Positions 19,468 through 27,860 of a DNA stretch of 64,000 nucleotides are shown piece by piece; within the stretch, counting starts at the first letter, position 1; each line of letters begins with the position of its first letter. The position numbers and the translations under genes were made by a program. The notes beneath the pieces were generated by a model. That model saw nothing but the letters and a program-made list of their open reading frames with translations. It searched no databases and was not told the DNA's origin. Source of the DNA: Ferruginibacter sp. (GTDB lineage: Bacteria; Bacteroidota; Bacteroidia; Chitinophagales; Chitinophagaceae). The stretch is taken from contig JAEUVU010000007.1 of NCBI GenBank assembly GCA_016786725.1, positions 124,001-188,000 of the forward strand, given 5' to 3'.

Positions 19468-20309
19468 AAACATTCCATTACCAAATATTGCGTTACATGC
19501 CAGATAGGGTAAGCGGAGAATTTGTAAATATAGGCGTTGTTGTGTATGAACCAAATGAGAGAAAATTGGCAGGTAAATTTTTTGAAAAAATAACTCGAGT
19601 GTCGGGTTTTTTTCCTTCAATAAATAGCAGACATTTAGCGACATCTTTAAAATTCCTTCAAAGAGAATTTGATACCCTGGCAAGTAGGTCTATTGTTGAG
19701 TTTAATTTCGATAAAGAAAATTCTCTTTATCAAATTACTAAACGTGTTTTACCAGTAGATGATAGCTCACTTTTTTTTACTCAAGTTAAAGAAACTTTAG
19801 AGCTGAATATAGAAATAGTTACCAAAACACTTTATCGGAGATTTGTGTTAAATTATGTTGAGGATGCTGACCGTGAATATATAAATGATAAAGAGGTTTG
19901 GAATAAAATTTATAAAAGTTATTTTGAGACTTACGGAATTTCAAATCATTTGCAAAATCATACAGTCAAGACACAGTTAGATACATGGGAGTTTGACAAG
20001 GCTTGGAAAAATGGTGTGTGGAACTGTTTCGAAACTGTTTCATTTGATCTATTAAAAAGTGAATCTATAAAAGATAAGGTCTACAAATGGAGCGGAAAAA
20101 TCAATGAGCTTCAAACTTCAAAGGAACCCATTCATGTATATTTATTAACAAAGCTTCCTGTAGAGCATCAAGAATTGGATAATTTTATTAAGAGAAAACT
20201 TGGTAAAATAGAATTCAATAATAATGTTACTGTTGAACTAGTATCAGAGGAAAATGCCGAAAAGCTTGCTAAAAAATTTCAAAAGCAAATTGAGCAACAT
20301 ACTAATTAA
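19464..20309 (+). CDS. DUF3037 family protein
   Basis: A 281-residue protein beginning MKTFHYQILRYMPDRVSGEFVNIGVVV, the hallmark opening of DUF3037, followed by a helical middle and a C-terminal region of mixed strands (HVYLLTKLPVEHQELD). No catalytic motif is recognisable. The four-base overlap with the HipA-like kinase gene indicates translational coupling. The same two families are known to me as frequent neighbours, so they probably act together. The role is unknown. Confidence 0.75.
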   Translation: MKTFHYQILRYMPDRVSGEFVNIGVVVYEPNERKLAGKFFEKITRVSGFFPSINSRHLATSLKFLQREFDTLASRSIVEFNFDKENSLYQITKRVLPVDDSSLFFTQVKETLELNIEIVTKTLYRRFVLNYVEDADREYINDKEVWNKIYKSYFETYGISNHLQNHTVKTQLDTWEFDKAWKNGVWNCFETVSFDLLKSESIKDKVYKWSGKINELQTSKEPIHVYLLTKLPVEHQELDNFIKRKLGKIEFNNNVTVELVSEENAEKLAKKFQKQIEQHTN

Positions 20310-20386
20310 TTTCATCTAGTTTTTTCCCGGAAATAAACAGTGTGTACAACATCCACTATTCAAGAAAGATAAAATGCACAAGAGTG

Positions 20387-20403
20387 CCCCGCTTTTAGCG
20401 GGG
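20387..20403. terminator. Hairpin between convergent DUF3037 and acyltransferase genes
   Basis: CCCCGCT (20387-20393) pairs with AGCGGGG (20397-20403) around a three-base loop. No T tract follows on either strand, so it may be a barrier hairpin rather than an efficient intrinsic terminator. Confidence 0.45.
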
Positions 20404-20453
20404 TTAACTGCCACCGCAGCTCCACAATGCTCAACTGCCGGTCCACAAAAAAA

Positions 20454-21608
20454 TCACACTTTAATATAGATCTTCTTTTTGTCGAGCAGCCAGGCTAAAA
20501 ACCACATCATGCCAATAAAACAAAGTGCATAAATGAGGGAGCCAATGCGTGGGTCAGCCGGGAAGATGGGCTTGCAGAGGGTTTCGTAAAACCAGCCAAG
20601 AGGGCTGAGCCATTTTGGTTTGCCTGCATCGGTAAAGCCATTGCTGATGCGGATGAGTGCAAGTGATTTTGGTATAAGGGCGCTCATGGCAAAAATGAAA
20701 AGTGCGTTTTTACCAAATACATCAAAGAAGCGGCTCCAAACACCTTTTGCATTTTTAAAATCGAGCAGGTAGATCATGAGCGATAAGATGAGCAGCGCCA
20801 GGCCGGTTGTGTAAACGGTGTAACTGCTGGTCCATATTTTTTTGTTGAGGGGAAAGACCATGTCCCAGCAAAAACCAACAAATACCAGCACACAGCCTGC
20901 CACAAACAAACCGTTGAGCATCTCCTGTGTTTTGCCTTTTTGCAGAATGTAATTACCCACCAGGTAACCGAGTATTACCTGCACAATGGCGGCAAAACTG
21001 TTCATGAGTCCTTCGGGGTCGAAGGCTATGCCTTCGCCGTGATACATGTGTTTTTCGCCGAGGATGGCTTTATCTATATTGGTGCCGAACCAGCCTTGTA
21101 AACTGTAAGGATCAGAAGGGTTTGCGGCCACACATAAAAACCAGTAGAACAATAAAATGAACATGCCCGCCACGAATGAGCCACGCACTTTAAAATAATG
21201 CACAATAATAGAAGCGAAAAAATAACTGACAGCAATGCGCTGCAGCACGCCGAAGATGCGTAGGTTTTCGAAAGGTTTGGCAACAAAATTACCGGCATCG
21301 TTATATTTTATAAAAGGGAACCAGTTTAAGAACATGCCGATACCAAATATGAGCAGCGAACGCCTGATGACCTTTTTCCAGAAAGCGCCTTCGCCTGCAG
21401 CATCCAGCTTTGGCATTACAAAAGCCATGGCATTGCCTACGGCAAATAAAAAGAACGGGAACACCAGGTCGGTTGGTGTAACGCCGTGCCAGCCTGCATG
21501 TGCCAGCGGCGGAAAAATATGACTCCACGTGCCGGGATTATTTACCAGTATCATGAGTGCCACGGTGGCGCCACGAAAAACATCGAGGGAGTAGAAGCGT
21601 TGATTCAT
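20454..21608 (-). CDS. HGSNAT-like membrane acyltransferase (DUF5009 family)
   Basis: A 384-residue polytopic membrane protein with about ten hydrophobic helices. The N-terminus RFYSLDVFRGATVALMILVNN and the GWHGVTPTDLVFPFFLFAVGNA block are characteristic of bacterial relatives of heparan-alpha-glucosaminide N-acetyltransferase. Those enzymes move acetyl groups across a membrane onto glucosamine. The bacterial substrate is unknown but probably an envelope glycan. Its start overlaps the ParE-type toxin stop by four bases. Confidence 0.82.
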   Translation of the reverse strand: MNQRFYSLDVFRGATVALMILVNNPGTWSHIFPPLAHAGWHGVTPTDLVFPFFLFAVGNAMAFVMPKLDAAGEGAFWKKVIRRSLLIFGIGMFLNWFPFIKYNDAGNFVAKPFENLRIFGVLQRIAVSYFFASIIVHYFKVRGSFVAGMFILLFYWFLCVAANPSDPYSLQGWFGTNIDKAILGEKHMYHGEGIAFDPEGLMNSFAAIVQVILGYLVGNYILQKGKTQEMLNGLFVAGCVLVFVGFCWDMVFPLNKKIWTSSYTVYTTGLALLILSLMIYLLDFKNAKGVWSRFFDVFGKNALFIFAMSALIPKSLALIRISNGFTDAGKPKWLSPLGWFYETLCKPIFPADPRIGSLIYALCFIGMMWFLAWLLDKKKIYIKV

Positions 21609-21916
21609 TTGGTTTTGTTGAAGGGATTGTGTTTGGGGTTGCGCCTGGTGTCTTTCATGTTGACGATGATCAGCTTATCCTTTTCAACACGATAGTAAAT
21701 TCTTTGCTGATGACCTTTTCCTGCAAGCACAGATTTTATATTTTTTAAAGAGGTATCTCTGCCGATGTTTGGTTGTTTTGAAAGCAGTTGAATTTTATAA
21801 ATGACCAGTATTGTAAATTCTTCGGCTACCTTTTTACTCCATTCTTCTTTCAGATATTTAGTGGTTTTTTGAACAGCGTTCAAAAACCTTTTGCTGGTTA
21901 TAATTTTGAGAGCCAT
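21605..21916 (-). CDS. RelE/ParE-family toxin
   Basis: A 103-residue basic protein with a RelE/ParE fold pattern: KRFLNAVQKTTKYLKEEWSKKVAEEF, then PNIGRDTSLKNIKSVLAGKGHQQRIYYRVEKDKLIIVNMKDTRRNP. The HQQRIYYRVEKDKLIIV and RRNP signature fits ParE-like toxins. These inhibit gyrase or cleave mRNA on the ribosome, depending on subfamily. The start lies 19 bases inside the antitoxin gene, the usual order with antitoxin first. The stop overlaps the start of the membrane acyltransferase gene (ATGA). Confidence 0.8.
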   Translation of the reverse strand: MALKIITSKRFLNAVQKTTKYLKEEWSKKVAEEFTILVIYKIQLLSKQPNIGRDTSLKNIKSVLAGKGHQQRIYYRVEKDKLIIVNMKDTRRNPKHNPFNKTK

Positions 21917-22152
21917 TCTTTCATTTCGACTTTAAATTCCTCAAAACTAATTGTGTCTTTCATGGGGTCTTCATTAGCTTGTTCTTCAAGCTCGGCCCTG
22001 TCTTCGGGAGAAAGATCAGACAGATCGTCAAAATCTTTTTCGGATTCGGTTTGGTAGGCAATAATATCTTCCTTAACCATGTTCAACAGTTCTTCGTCGT
22101 CTGTTTTATCAATAAGGTCGTGAAGTTCTTTTTTTAGTTTTTCGTTGCTCAT
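21898..22152 (-). CDS. Antitoxin of the RelE/ParE pair
   Basis: ATG 22152 (MSNEKLKKEL) is preferred; an upstream ATG at 22170 would add six residues. The 84-residue acidic protein contains a helical N-terminus (LIDKTDDEELLNMVKEDI) and a C-terminus (ISFEEFKVEMKEW) typical of short Bacteroidota antitoxins that wrap ParE toxins. It has no obvious DNA-binding domain, so autoregulation would need another partner. It overlaps the toxin gene by 19 bases. Confidence 0.75.
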   Translation of the reverse strand: MSNEKLKKELHDLIDKTDDEELLNMVKEDIIAYQTESEKDFDDLSDLSPEDRAELEEQANEDPMKDTISFEEFKVEMKEWLSKL

Positions 22153-22205
22153 AAAAAACCACTTTCTCAAATTTACTGAAATTATCCTGCAACTTTATGT
22201 ACAAC

Positions 22206-23342
22206 TTAAGTCAGCGCAGCTTTTTTCCTTAATTTAACCAACAGGTTTTTTGATGGTTTTTCAACCAGCAGGTAAAAAACATAGCTGATGGCAACGGCAA
22301 AAGGAATGCCCAGCAACCATAAAAATTTGTTCTGAATTTCTATTGAACTAATGACACCCGTTTTTAACAGTATGGCCAGTAAAAGCATGATGGAAGCAAA
22401 GTGGGTGATGTAAATGGTGTAGCTGATATTACCCAGGAACATGAGCAGCCTGTTTTTGATATTGTGAAACAGGAAATTGAACAAGAGGGTTACTGAGAAC
22501 AGGCTTGCGACAAGCAGGGTTACTTTGTTGAGATCGTATTTAATGATGAACTTTAAACCCACCATCAGCAGGAAAAGGAAAACCGCCACCGCATAAAACA
22601 GATACCTGTTCTTAAACGAAAAAGCAGCCTCCAGTTGTTTGCGATAATGAAAGCAGCATACGCCAATAGCAAAGTAAATATTGTAATCGAGTACATACTG
22701 GCCCAGTATGGTGGCAGCGGTATTATTGTTCCAGCTCATAAAAAACGAAACCACATAAATGAGCGCCGAAACAATAAAATAAAAATCACGTTTTAAAACA
22801 AAAAACGGAACCAGCAGGTAAAAGATCACTTCAAATTTAAGCGACCAGAACTGGGGGATGAAAGACCCGTTATCAATATAGAAAATATTTTTTAAGGCAG
22901 CGCCTGCTGTATCAAAAACAGAAGCCGAGCCTGCCGGAATAAGCTCACCGGCAAAATAATACAACAACATAAATACCACAAAAGCCCATACCAGTGCAAC
23001 CAGGTAAGGAGGGTAGATGCGGATAAGCCTGCGCAGGTAAAAGTCTCCTGTACGATGGCCCGTATTTAAAGAAAAAGCGATGGAAAAACCCGACAGGATA
23101 AAGAACACGATAACGAACTCCCTGCCGAGTGAAGTAAGCTGCAGGGCAGAAAAATAGATTTTTTCCGGAATAGTCCAAAGCGAAATGTCTTTAAGCTGGG
23201 AATATTTTGCGCCGCCGATAAACAGGTTTCCCCGGGCATGATTGATGACCACGTATGTTGCAGCAATACCCCGAAGGCCGTCTAATACCTTAAAGTCAAT
23301 CTTCTCATTTTTAGTAACAGCAGATGTAGGCGTTTCTGTCAT
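22206..23342 (-). CDS. OafA/YrhL-type acyltransferase 3 family protein
   Basis: ATG 23342 (MTETPTSAV) is preferred over the ATG at 23393, which would overlap the upstream gene. The 378-residue product starts with FKVLDGLRGIAATYVVINHARGNLF, the acyltransferase-3 signature with the conserved R-G and catalytic-type histidine. It has about ten membrane helices, including FFILSGFSIAFSL and the FYLRRLIRIYPPY loop. These enzymes O-acylate cell-surface sugars. It lies 37 bases after the ABC-F gene in the same direction. Confidence 0.85.
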   Translation of the reverse strand: MTETPTSAVTKNEKIDFKVLDGLRGIAATYVVINHARGNLFIGGAKYSQLKDISLWTIPEKIYFSALQLTSLGREFVIVFFILSGFSIAFSLNTGHRTGDFYLRRLIRIYPPYLVALVWAFVVFMLLYYFAGELIPAGSASVFDTAGAALKNIFYIDNGSFIPQFWSLKFEVIFYLLVPFFVLKRDFYFIVSALIYVVSFFMSWNNNTAATILGQYVLDYNIYFAIGVCCFHYRKQLEAAFSFKNRYLFYAVAVFLFLLMVGLKFIIKYDLNKVTLLVASLFSVTLLFNFLFHNIKNRLLMFLGNISYTIYITHFASIMLLLAILLKTGVISSIEIQNKFLWLLGIPFAVAISYVFYLLVEKPSKNLLVKLRKKAALT

Positions 23343-23379
23343 TTTGCAATGCGGTTTTGGGAATTTGCGCCCTGTAAAT

Positions 23380-25305
23380 TTATATTTTCTCACTCAACTC
23401 AAGCCAGCGCATTTCTTTTTCATCCAGCAATTGAACAATAGAGCTGATGCGTTCGGCGGCTTTTTGCAGGGCATCATAATCCATGCTGCCGCTGTTCATT
23501 TTTTCTTCCAGTTCGGTTTTTTCTTTTTGCAGTTCGGGTATTTCTTTATCCAGTTGTTCGAATTCAAATTTTTCCTTGAACGTAATTTTTTTTTGCTCGT
23601 TGGCAGCCCCTTTTTGGTTGTTTCGTGTTTCTTGTTTCCCGTTGGTTGTTTCTCGTTGGTTGTTTTTTGTTTCGGCAGGCTGTTTTTCATCAGACGAGAA
23701 ACGAGAAACATTGTCTTTGTGTGTACGGTATAAAGTATAGTTGCCCGGAAAATCTTTTATCACACCATCGCCTTCAAAAGCAAATAAGTGATCCACCATG
23801 CGGTCCATAAAATACCGGTCGTGACTTACAATTAAAATGCAGCCGGGGAAGTCGAGCAGGAATTCTTCAAGCGTACGCAGGGTTTGCAGGTCGAGGTCGT
23901 TGGTAGGCTCATCTAAAATTAAAAAGTTTGGATTACGGAAGAGGATGCTTAATAAATGCAATCTTCTTTTTTCACCACCGCTTAGTTTGCTTAGGGGTGT
24001 GTATTGTTGCTCGCCGGCGAAACCAAATTTTTCCATAAACTGCGATGCAGAAATTTTTGCACCATCTGCAGTAGGAAAAAATTCGGCAAAGTCTTTTACA
24101 TATTCAATGGCACGTTTGTCTTCTTTGTATTGCAGGCCCTCCTGGTTAAAGTTGCCAAACACAACCGTATCGCCATGATTTATTTTGCCGCTGTCGGGTT
24201 TTTCTTCCTGCAAGGCAATTTTTAAAAAGGTTGATTTACCGATTCCGTTTTTACCCACTATGCCAATACGTTCGCCTCTTTTAAAAGTGTAGTCAAAACC
24301 TTTGAGTATTACTTTATCGCCATAGTTTTTATAAACTTTTTTCATTTCTAAAACCTTACCGCCGAGCCTGGTCATTTTTACCTGCAGGCTCACTTCTGCT
24401 TCTTCTTTGCGCTGGCTCACTCTTTCTTCTATCTCTGCAAACGCATCCTGCCGCGATTTTGATTTGGTGGTACGTGCCTTGGGCTGCTTGCGCATCCACT
24501 CCAGCTCTTTGCGAAAAATATTTTTATCTTTTTGCAGTTCGCTTGCCTGCACTTCCTGGCGCAGGCTTTTCTGTTCTAAAAAATAATCGTAATTACCTTT
24601 GTAAACATAAATACGTTCGTCGTCCATTTCCAGTATCTCGTTGCAAACGGCATCTAAAAAATACCGGTCGTGCGTTACACAAAGCAGCGTAACTTTTTGT
24701 GAGGAGAGATAATCTTCCAGCCACTCGATCATCTGTACATCTAAATGGTTGGTAGGTTCATCCAGAATGAGCAAACATTTTCCTTCGTGCAGTTGTGCTT
24801 CAATTAACGCTTGTGCAAGCGCCACTCTTTTTCTTTGTCCGCCACTCAGGTTGCGTACCGGCTCATTTAAATGATGCAGGTTGAGTTTGCCGAGTATCTG
24901 TTTCAGTTCACTTTCAAAATTCCAGGCATTCAGTTCATCAACCTTTGCCATCAGGGTGGTAAGCTTTTCTATATTTTCAGCTTCCTGCTCCAGGCACATT
25001 TCATATTCTTTAACAGCTTTTACAACCGGATTTTCCATCTTCAATACATTATCCCAGATGCTTTTATTTTCTTCAAACACGGTATCCTGCTGCAGCATGA
25101 TCACTTTAATATCTTTATGCACCCACACGGTGCCGCTGTCGGCAGTATCAAACCCTGCAATAATTTTTAATAAGGTTGATTTGCCGCTGCCGTTACGGGC
25201 AACCAGTGCAATTTTGTCTCCTTCTTCCACATAAAAAGAAATATTCTTAAAAAGGGTGCGGATGCCGAATGATTTGACCAGGTTTTCTATTGAAGCGTAA
25301 TGCAT
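23380..25305 (-). CDS. ABC-F family ATPase (Uup-like)
   Basis: ATG 25305 (MHYASIENLVK) is preferred over GTG 25320. The 641-residue soluble protein has two ABC domains. The first has Walker A GRNGSGKST, signature LSGGQRKRVALAQ and LLILDEPTNHLD. The second has GKNGIGKST, LSGGEKRRLHLLS and FLILDEPTNDLD. A Pro/Lys-rich linker sits between them, and a charged C-terminal coiled coil (KEKFEFEQLDKEIPELQKEK) fits the Uup subgroup. There are no membrane segments. ABC-F proteins act on ribosomes or nucleic acid rather than in transport. A low-complexity Gln/Asn/Lys tract precedes the coiled coil. Confidence 0.9.
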   Translation of the reverse strand: MHYASIENLVKSFGIRTLFKNISFYVEEGDKIALVARNGSGKSTLLKIIAGFDTADSGTVWVHKDIKVIMLQQDTVFEENKSIWDNVLKMENPVVKAVKEYEMCLEQEAENIEKLTTLMAKVDELNAWNFESELKQILGKLNLHHLNEPVRNLSGGQRKRVALAQALIEAQLHEGKCLLILDEPTNHLDVQMIEWLEDYLSSQKVTLLCVTHDRYFLDAVCNEILEMDDERIYVYKGNYDYFLEQKSLRQEVQASELQKDKNIFRKELEWMRKQPKARTTKSKSRQDAFAEIEERVSQRKEEAEVSLQVKMTRLGGKVLEMKKVYKNYGDKVILKGFDYTFKRGERIGIVGKNGIGKSTFLKIALQEEKPDSGKINHGDTVVFGNFNQEGLQYKEDKRAIEYVKDFAEFFPTADGAKISASQFMEKFGFAGEQQYTPLSKLSGGEKRRLHLLSILFRNPNFLILDEPTNDLDLQTLRTLEEFLLDFPGCILIVSHDRYFMDRMVDHLFAFEGDGVIKDFPGNYTLYRTHKDNVSRFSSDEKQPAETKNNQRETTNGKQETRNNQKGAANEQKKITFKEKFEFEQLDKEIPELQKEKTELEEKMNSGSMDYDALQKAAERISSIVQLLDEKEMRWLELSEKI

Positions 25306-25330
25306 GGGTGCAAATTTCACTAATTAAAAA

Positions 25331-25511
25331 CGAATTACACGAATTATTAAATATTAAGTGGGTCAATTTGAAAAGCTGTCAGTCTGAGCCTTTTGAAGAC
25401 GGTTTATAAACTGAGCAGTACCGGTTTCGGTAAGCTCAACCTGACAGTATCAGGTTTTTAAGTTTAAATATGGGTATTGAGAATTCGTGTAATAAGTGCA
25501 ATTCGTGTAAT
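25331..25511. repeat. Composite intergenic repeat (CGTGTAAT and CTGTCAG types)
   Basis: ATTACACGAATT (25334-25345) is the exact reverse complement of AATTCGTGTAAT, which occurs twice at 25482-25493 and 25500-25511. Between them lies a second inverted repeat, CTGTCAGTCTGAGC (25376-25389) with GCTCAACCTGACAG (25434-25447), 12 of 14 matching. The rightmost copies would encode a Cys/Asn-rich N-terminal extension of the flippase, which argues against the upstream start. Confidence 0.6.
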
Positions 25512-25520
25512 TTGTGTTCT

Positions 25521-27011
25521 ATGAATTTTTCGAGGTTGATAAAAACAGAATCATATACAAAAGGAATGGCGCTTTCTGTTTTGTTTAACATCATCTCCAA
25601 GGGAATTTTGTTTCTGCTCACCATCATCATAGCCCGGTATTTTGGCAGCGATATTAAAACGGATATCTACTTTTTTGTTTTTGCAACGATGATATTCTTT
25701 TCCAGCTTTATCAATAATATTGACACGGCTGTGCTAATACCCGAAGCGATGCGGCTGCGGGAGAAGGAAGGTGAAGGTAAAGCGATGGGCTTTTTAAATT
25801 ATTTTCTGTTCATCTATTTTGCAATTGGCATTCTCTTCACAGTTATGATGTATTTTTTTGGTACAGCCATCTTCGGCTGGATATCAAAATTCTCTGAAGC
25901 GGATATCATTGCCTATGACGATTATTTCTGGCTGGGCTCTTTCTTTTTTATTTTTCATGTGCTTACCAATTACCTCAACAATGTACTTACTTCTTTAAAA
26001 TATTTCAGTCTGCCAATGATCATCAGCAGCGTTAAAAGCTGCATTGTTATTGTTTGTATTTTTTTGCTAAAGGCCGATTATGATGTGCTGAGTGTTATCC
26101 TGGGAGGCTTGATATCTTATGCCATCAACCTGCTGATACAGCTATATATTTTATATGCCATAGCCGGGTGGAAATTCAGTTTTGCAATAAAGCCTATCAG
26201 GAAAAAAATCTGGAGTAATGTATTGTATGCTGAGCTGGGGCAGGCTGCAACTGTTGCCAGCAGTATGTTTCCGCTGTACCTGCTGAGCGGTTTTGGCAGT
26301 GGTGTTATCAGCGTAATGAATTACGGAAAGAACATTGCAGATATTCCAAACACGCTGATAACATCACAATTTGCCAACGTATCTGGTATACAATTGAATG
26401 AACAAGCCTCCAGGGATGATTATGCAGGCATGAATGAAACTTTCCTGAACATTTCAAAACTGATGGTATTTATTTTGGTGCCGCTGGGTTGCTTTATGTT
26501 TGTTTTTGCAGAACCTGTTGTGGAGTTGTTTTATAAATATGGAAGTTTTACGCAGCAGGATGTGACAGGATCGGCAAAATTCATGAAGCTTTTATCTGTT
26601 ACTGTTTTCAGTATTGGGGTTAATGCAATGGTTAGCCGGTTATTTATGGCAGCACAATTTATCAGGCAGGCCATTGTGTACCAGGTTGTCATGAATATTT
26701 TGATGATCGTTTTTGTCTGGCTGTTTTCAAGGCAGGTTGGAGCTTATGGCTATCCTTACGGGATAATCCTGGCCAACATTGTCAACTTCCTGGGTATGTT
26801 CTTTATCTGTAAAAAATATTTTTCATTCATTAAGTATGGTGAATTACTGAAATATACAGGGACTGTTTTTTTAATTAACATTCCTGTTGCTTTAATTTTA
26901 ATTTATACTTTGCAACAGAGCATCCTGCTTTATTTTTATAAATTACTGGCAGGAGTTATTATTTACCTGGGGGTTTTTCTGGCCACAGCCAGGATAAAAA
27001 AGATAAACTGA
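25521..27011 (+). CDS. MurJ/MviN-like lipid-linked glycan flippase
   Basis: ATG 25521 (MNFSRLIKTES) is chosen because the preceding frame to 25470 is repeat-derived. The 496-residue product is a polytopic protein of the MOP superfamily with about 13-14 helices. It contains GMALSVLFNIISKGILFLLTIIIARYFG and NIDTAVLIPEAMRLREKEG, which fit the MurJ branch. It may flip lipid II or, given the glycan genes that follow, a lipid-linked oligosaccharide. The next gene begins two bases after its stop. Confidence 0.78.
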   Translation: MNFSRLIKTESYTKGMALSVLFNIISKGILFLLTIIIARYFGSDIKTDIYFFVFATMIFFSSFINNIDTAVLIPEAMRLREKEGEGKAMGFLNYFLFIYFAIGILFTVMMYFFGTAIFGWISKFSEADIIAYDDYFWLGSFFFIFHVLTNYLNNVLTSLKYFSLPMIISSVKSCIVIVCIFLLKADYDVLSVILGGLISYAINLLIQLYILYAIAGWKFSFAIKPIRKKIWSNVLYAELGQAATVASSMFPLYLLSGFGSGVISVMNYGKNIADIPNTLITSQFANVSGIQLNEQASRDDYAGMNETFLNISKLMVFILVPLGCFMFVFAEPVVELFYKYGSFTQQDVTGSAKFMKLLSVTVFSIGVNAMVSRLFMAAQFIRQAIVYQVVMNILMIVFVWLFSRQVGAYGYPYGIILANIVNFLGMFFICKKYFSFIKYGELLKYTGTVFLINIPVALILIYTLQQSILLYFYKLLAGVIIYLGVFLATARIKKIN

Positions 27012-27013
27012 TA

Positions 27014-27775
27014 ATGAATATTGTACATAAAAAACCGCAGGACTGGACAGCCGCTGATATTGCAGCTTTTTGGAACTGGCAAAGTAAAAATATAAAAGGC
27101 CGGCAGCTGTATTTTACGGCTGTAATGGCGCCGGCTATTGTACAGTTCATTAAAAAGAAAGGGTTGCTAAAGGGTGCTATACTTGATTATGGTTGCGGTG
27201 CCGGTCATTTACTGGAACAAATGCTGAAAGTGCCAGAAGTAAACTTTTATGGCCTCGATTTTTCTGCAGATTCAATTGATGAAACCAGGAAAAGAACAAG
27301 TGGAAAAAATAACCTGAAGGAGCTGGTATTGGTTGATATACTGCCCACGCATTTTAATGATGAACAGTTTGATACCATTACTTTGATAGAAACCATCGAA
27401 CACCTGCAGGATGAAACTTTGCATGAGACCATGCAGGAACTCTTTAGGTTATTAAAAAAGGATGGAAAGCTTTTTATCACCACACCTTTTAATGAGAACC
27501 TGGAAACAAACCTGAATTTTTGCCCCTTCTGTAAAAGCGAGTTTCATCATATGCAGCACATGCAGTCATTTAATATTGAAAGTATGGATGCGCTGGCAAA
27601 AAAATATGGGTTTAATGTTAATTTTTGTATAAGTATGGATATTGAAAAATTAAGACTGGGGACTGTAAAATATGCTGTCAAAAAAAACCTGAAAAAACTT
27701 GCTGTTGCGATGGGGCTTAAAGAAGAAGCTGCTGAAAAAACCCCCAACCTGGTTGCAATTTTTGCAAAACGATGA
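27014..27775 (+). CDS. SAM-dependent methyltransferase
   Basis: A 253-residue class I methyltransferase. Motif I is ILDYGCGAGHLLEQM, the acidic loop is FYGLDFSADSI, and the post-motif region is FDTITLIETIEHLQDE. The C-terminal part carries FCPFCKSEFHHMQHMQSF, with a CxxC and several histidines that could bind metal. The pattern resembles methyltransferases acting on glycan or lipid-linked intermediates. It sits two bases after the flippase gene. Confidence 0.8.
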   Translation: MNIVHKKPQDWTAADIAAFWNWQSKNIKGRQLYFTAVMAPAIVQFIKKKGLLKGAILDYGCGAGHLLEQMLKVPEVNFYGLDFSADSIDETRKRTSGKNNLKELVLVDILPTHFNDEQFDTITLIETIEHLQDETLHETMQELFRLLKKDGKLFITTPFNENLETNLNFCPFCKSEFHHMQHMQSFNIESMDALAKKYGFNVNFCISMDIEKLRLGTVKYAVKKNLKKLAVAMGLKEEAAEKTPNLVAIFAKR

Positions 27776-27860
27776 CGCAGATAAAAAAACCGGTTTATTT
27801 TTTTAAAGCCGCCCCCAAATAAATAACTGATATTTGTACCAGGGTGAAAAATGAGCATCA

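Noticed and set aside
25470..25520. N-terminal extension of the MurJ-like protein rich in Cys and Asn
   Set aside because: The codons are an in-frame reading of the CGTGTAAT direct repeat; ATG 25521 gives the normal family N-terminus.
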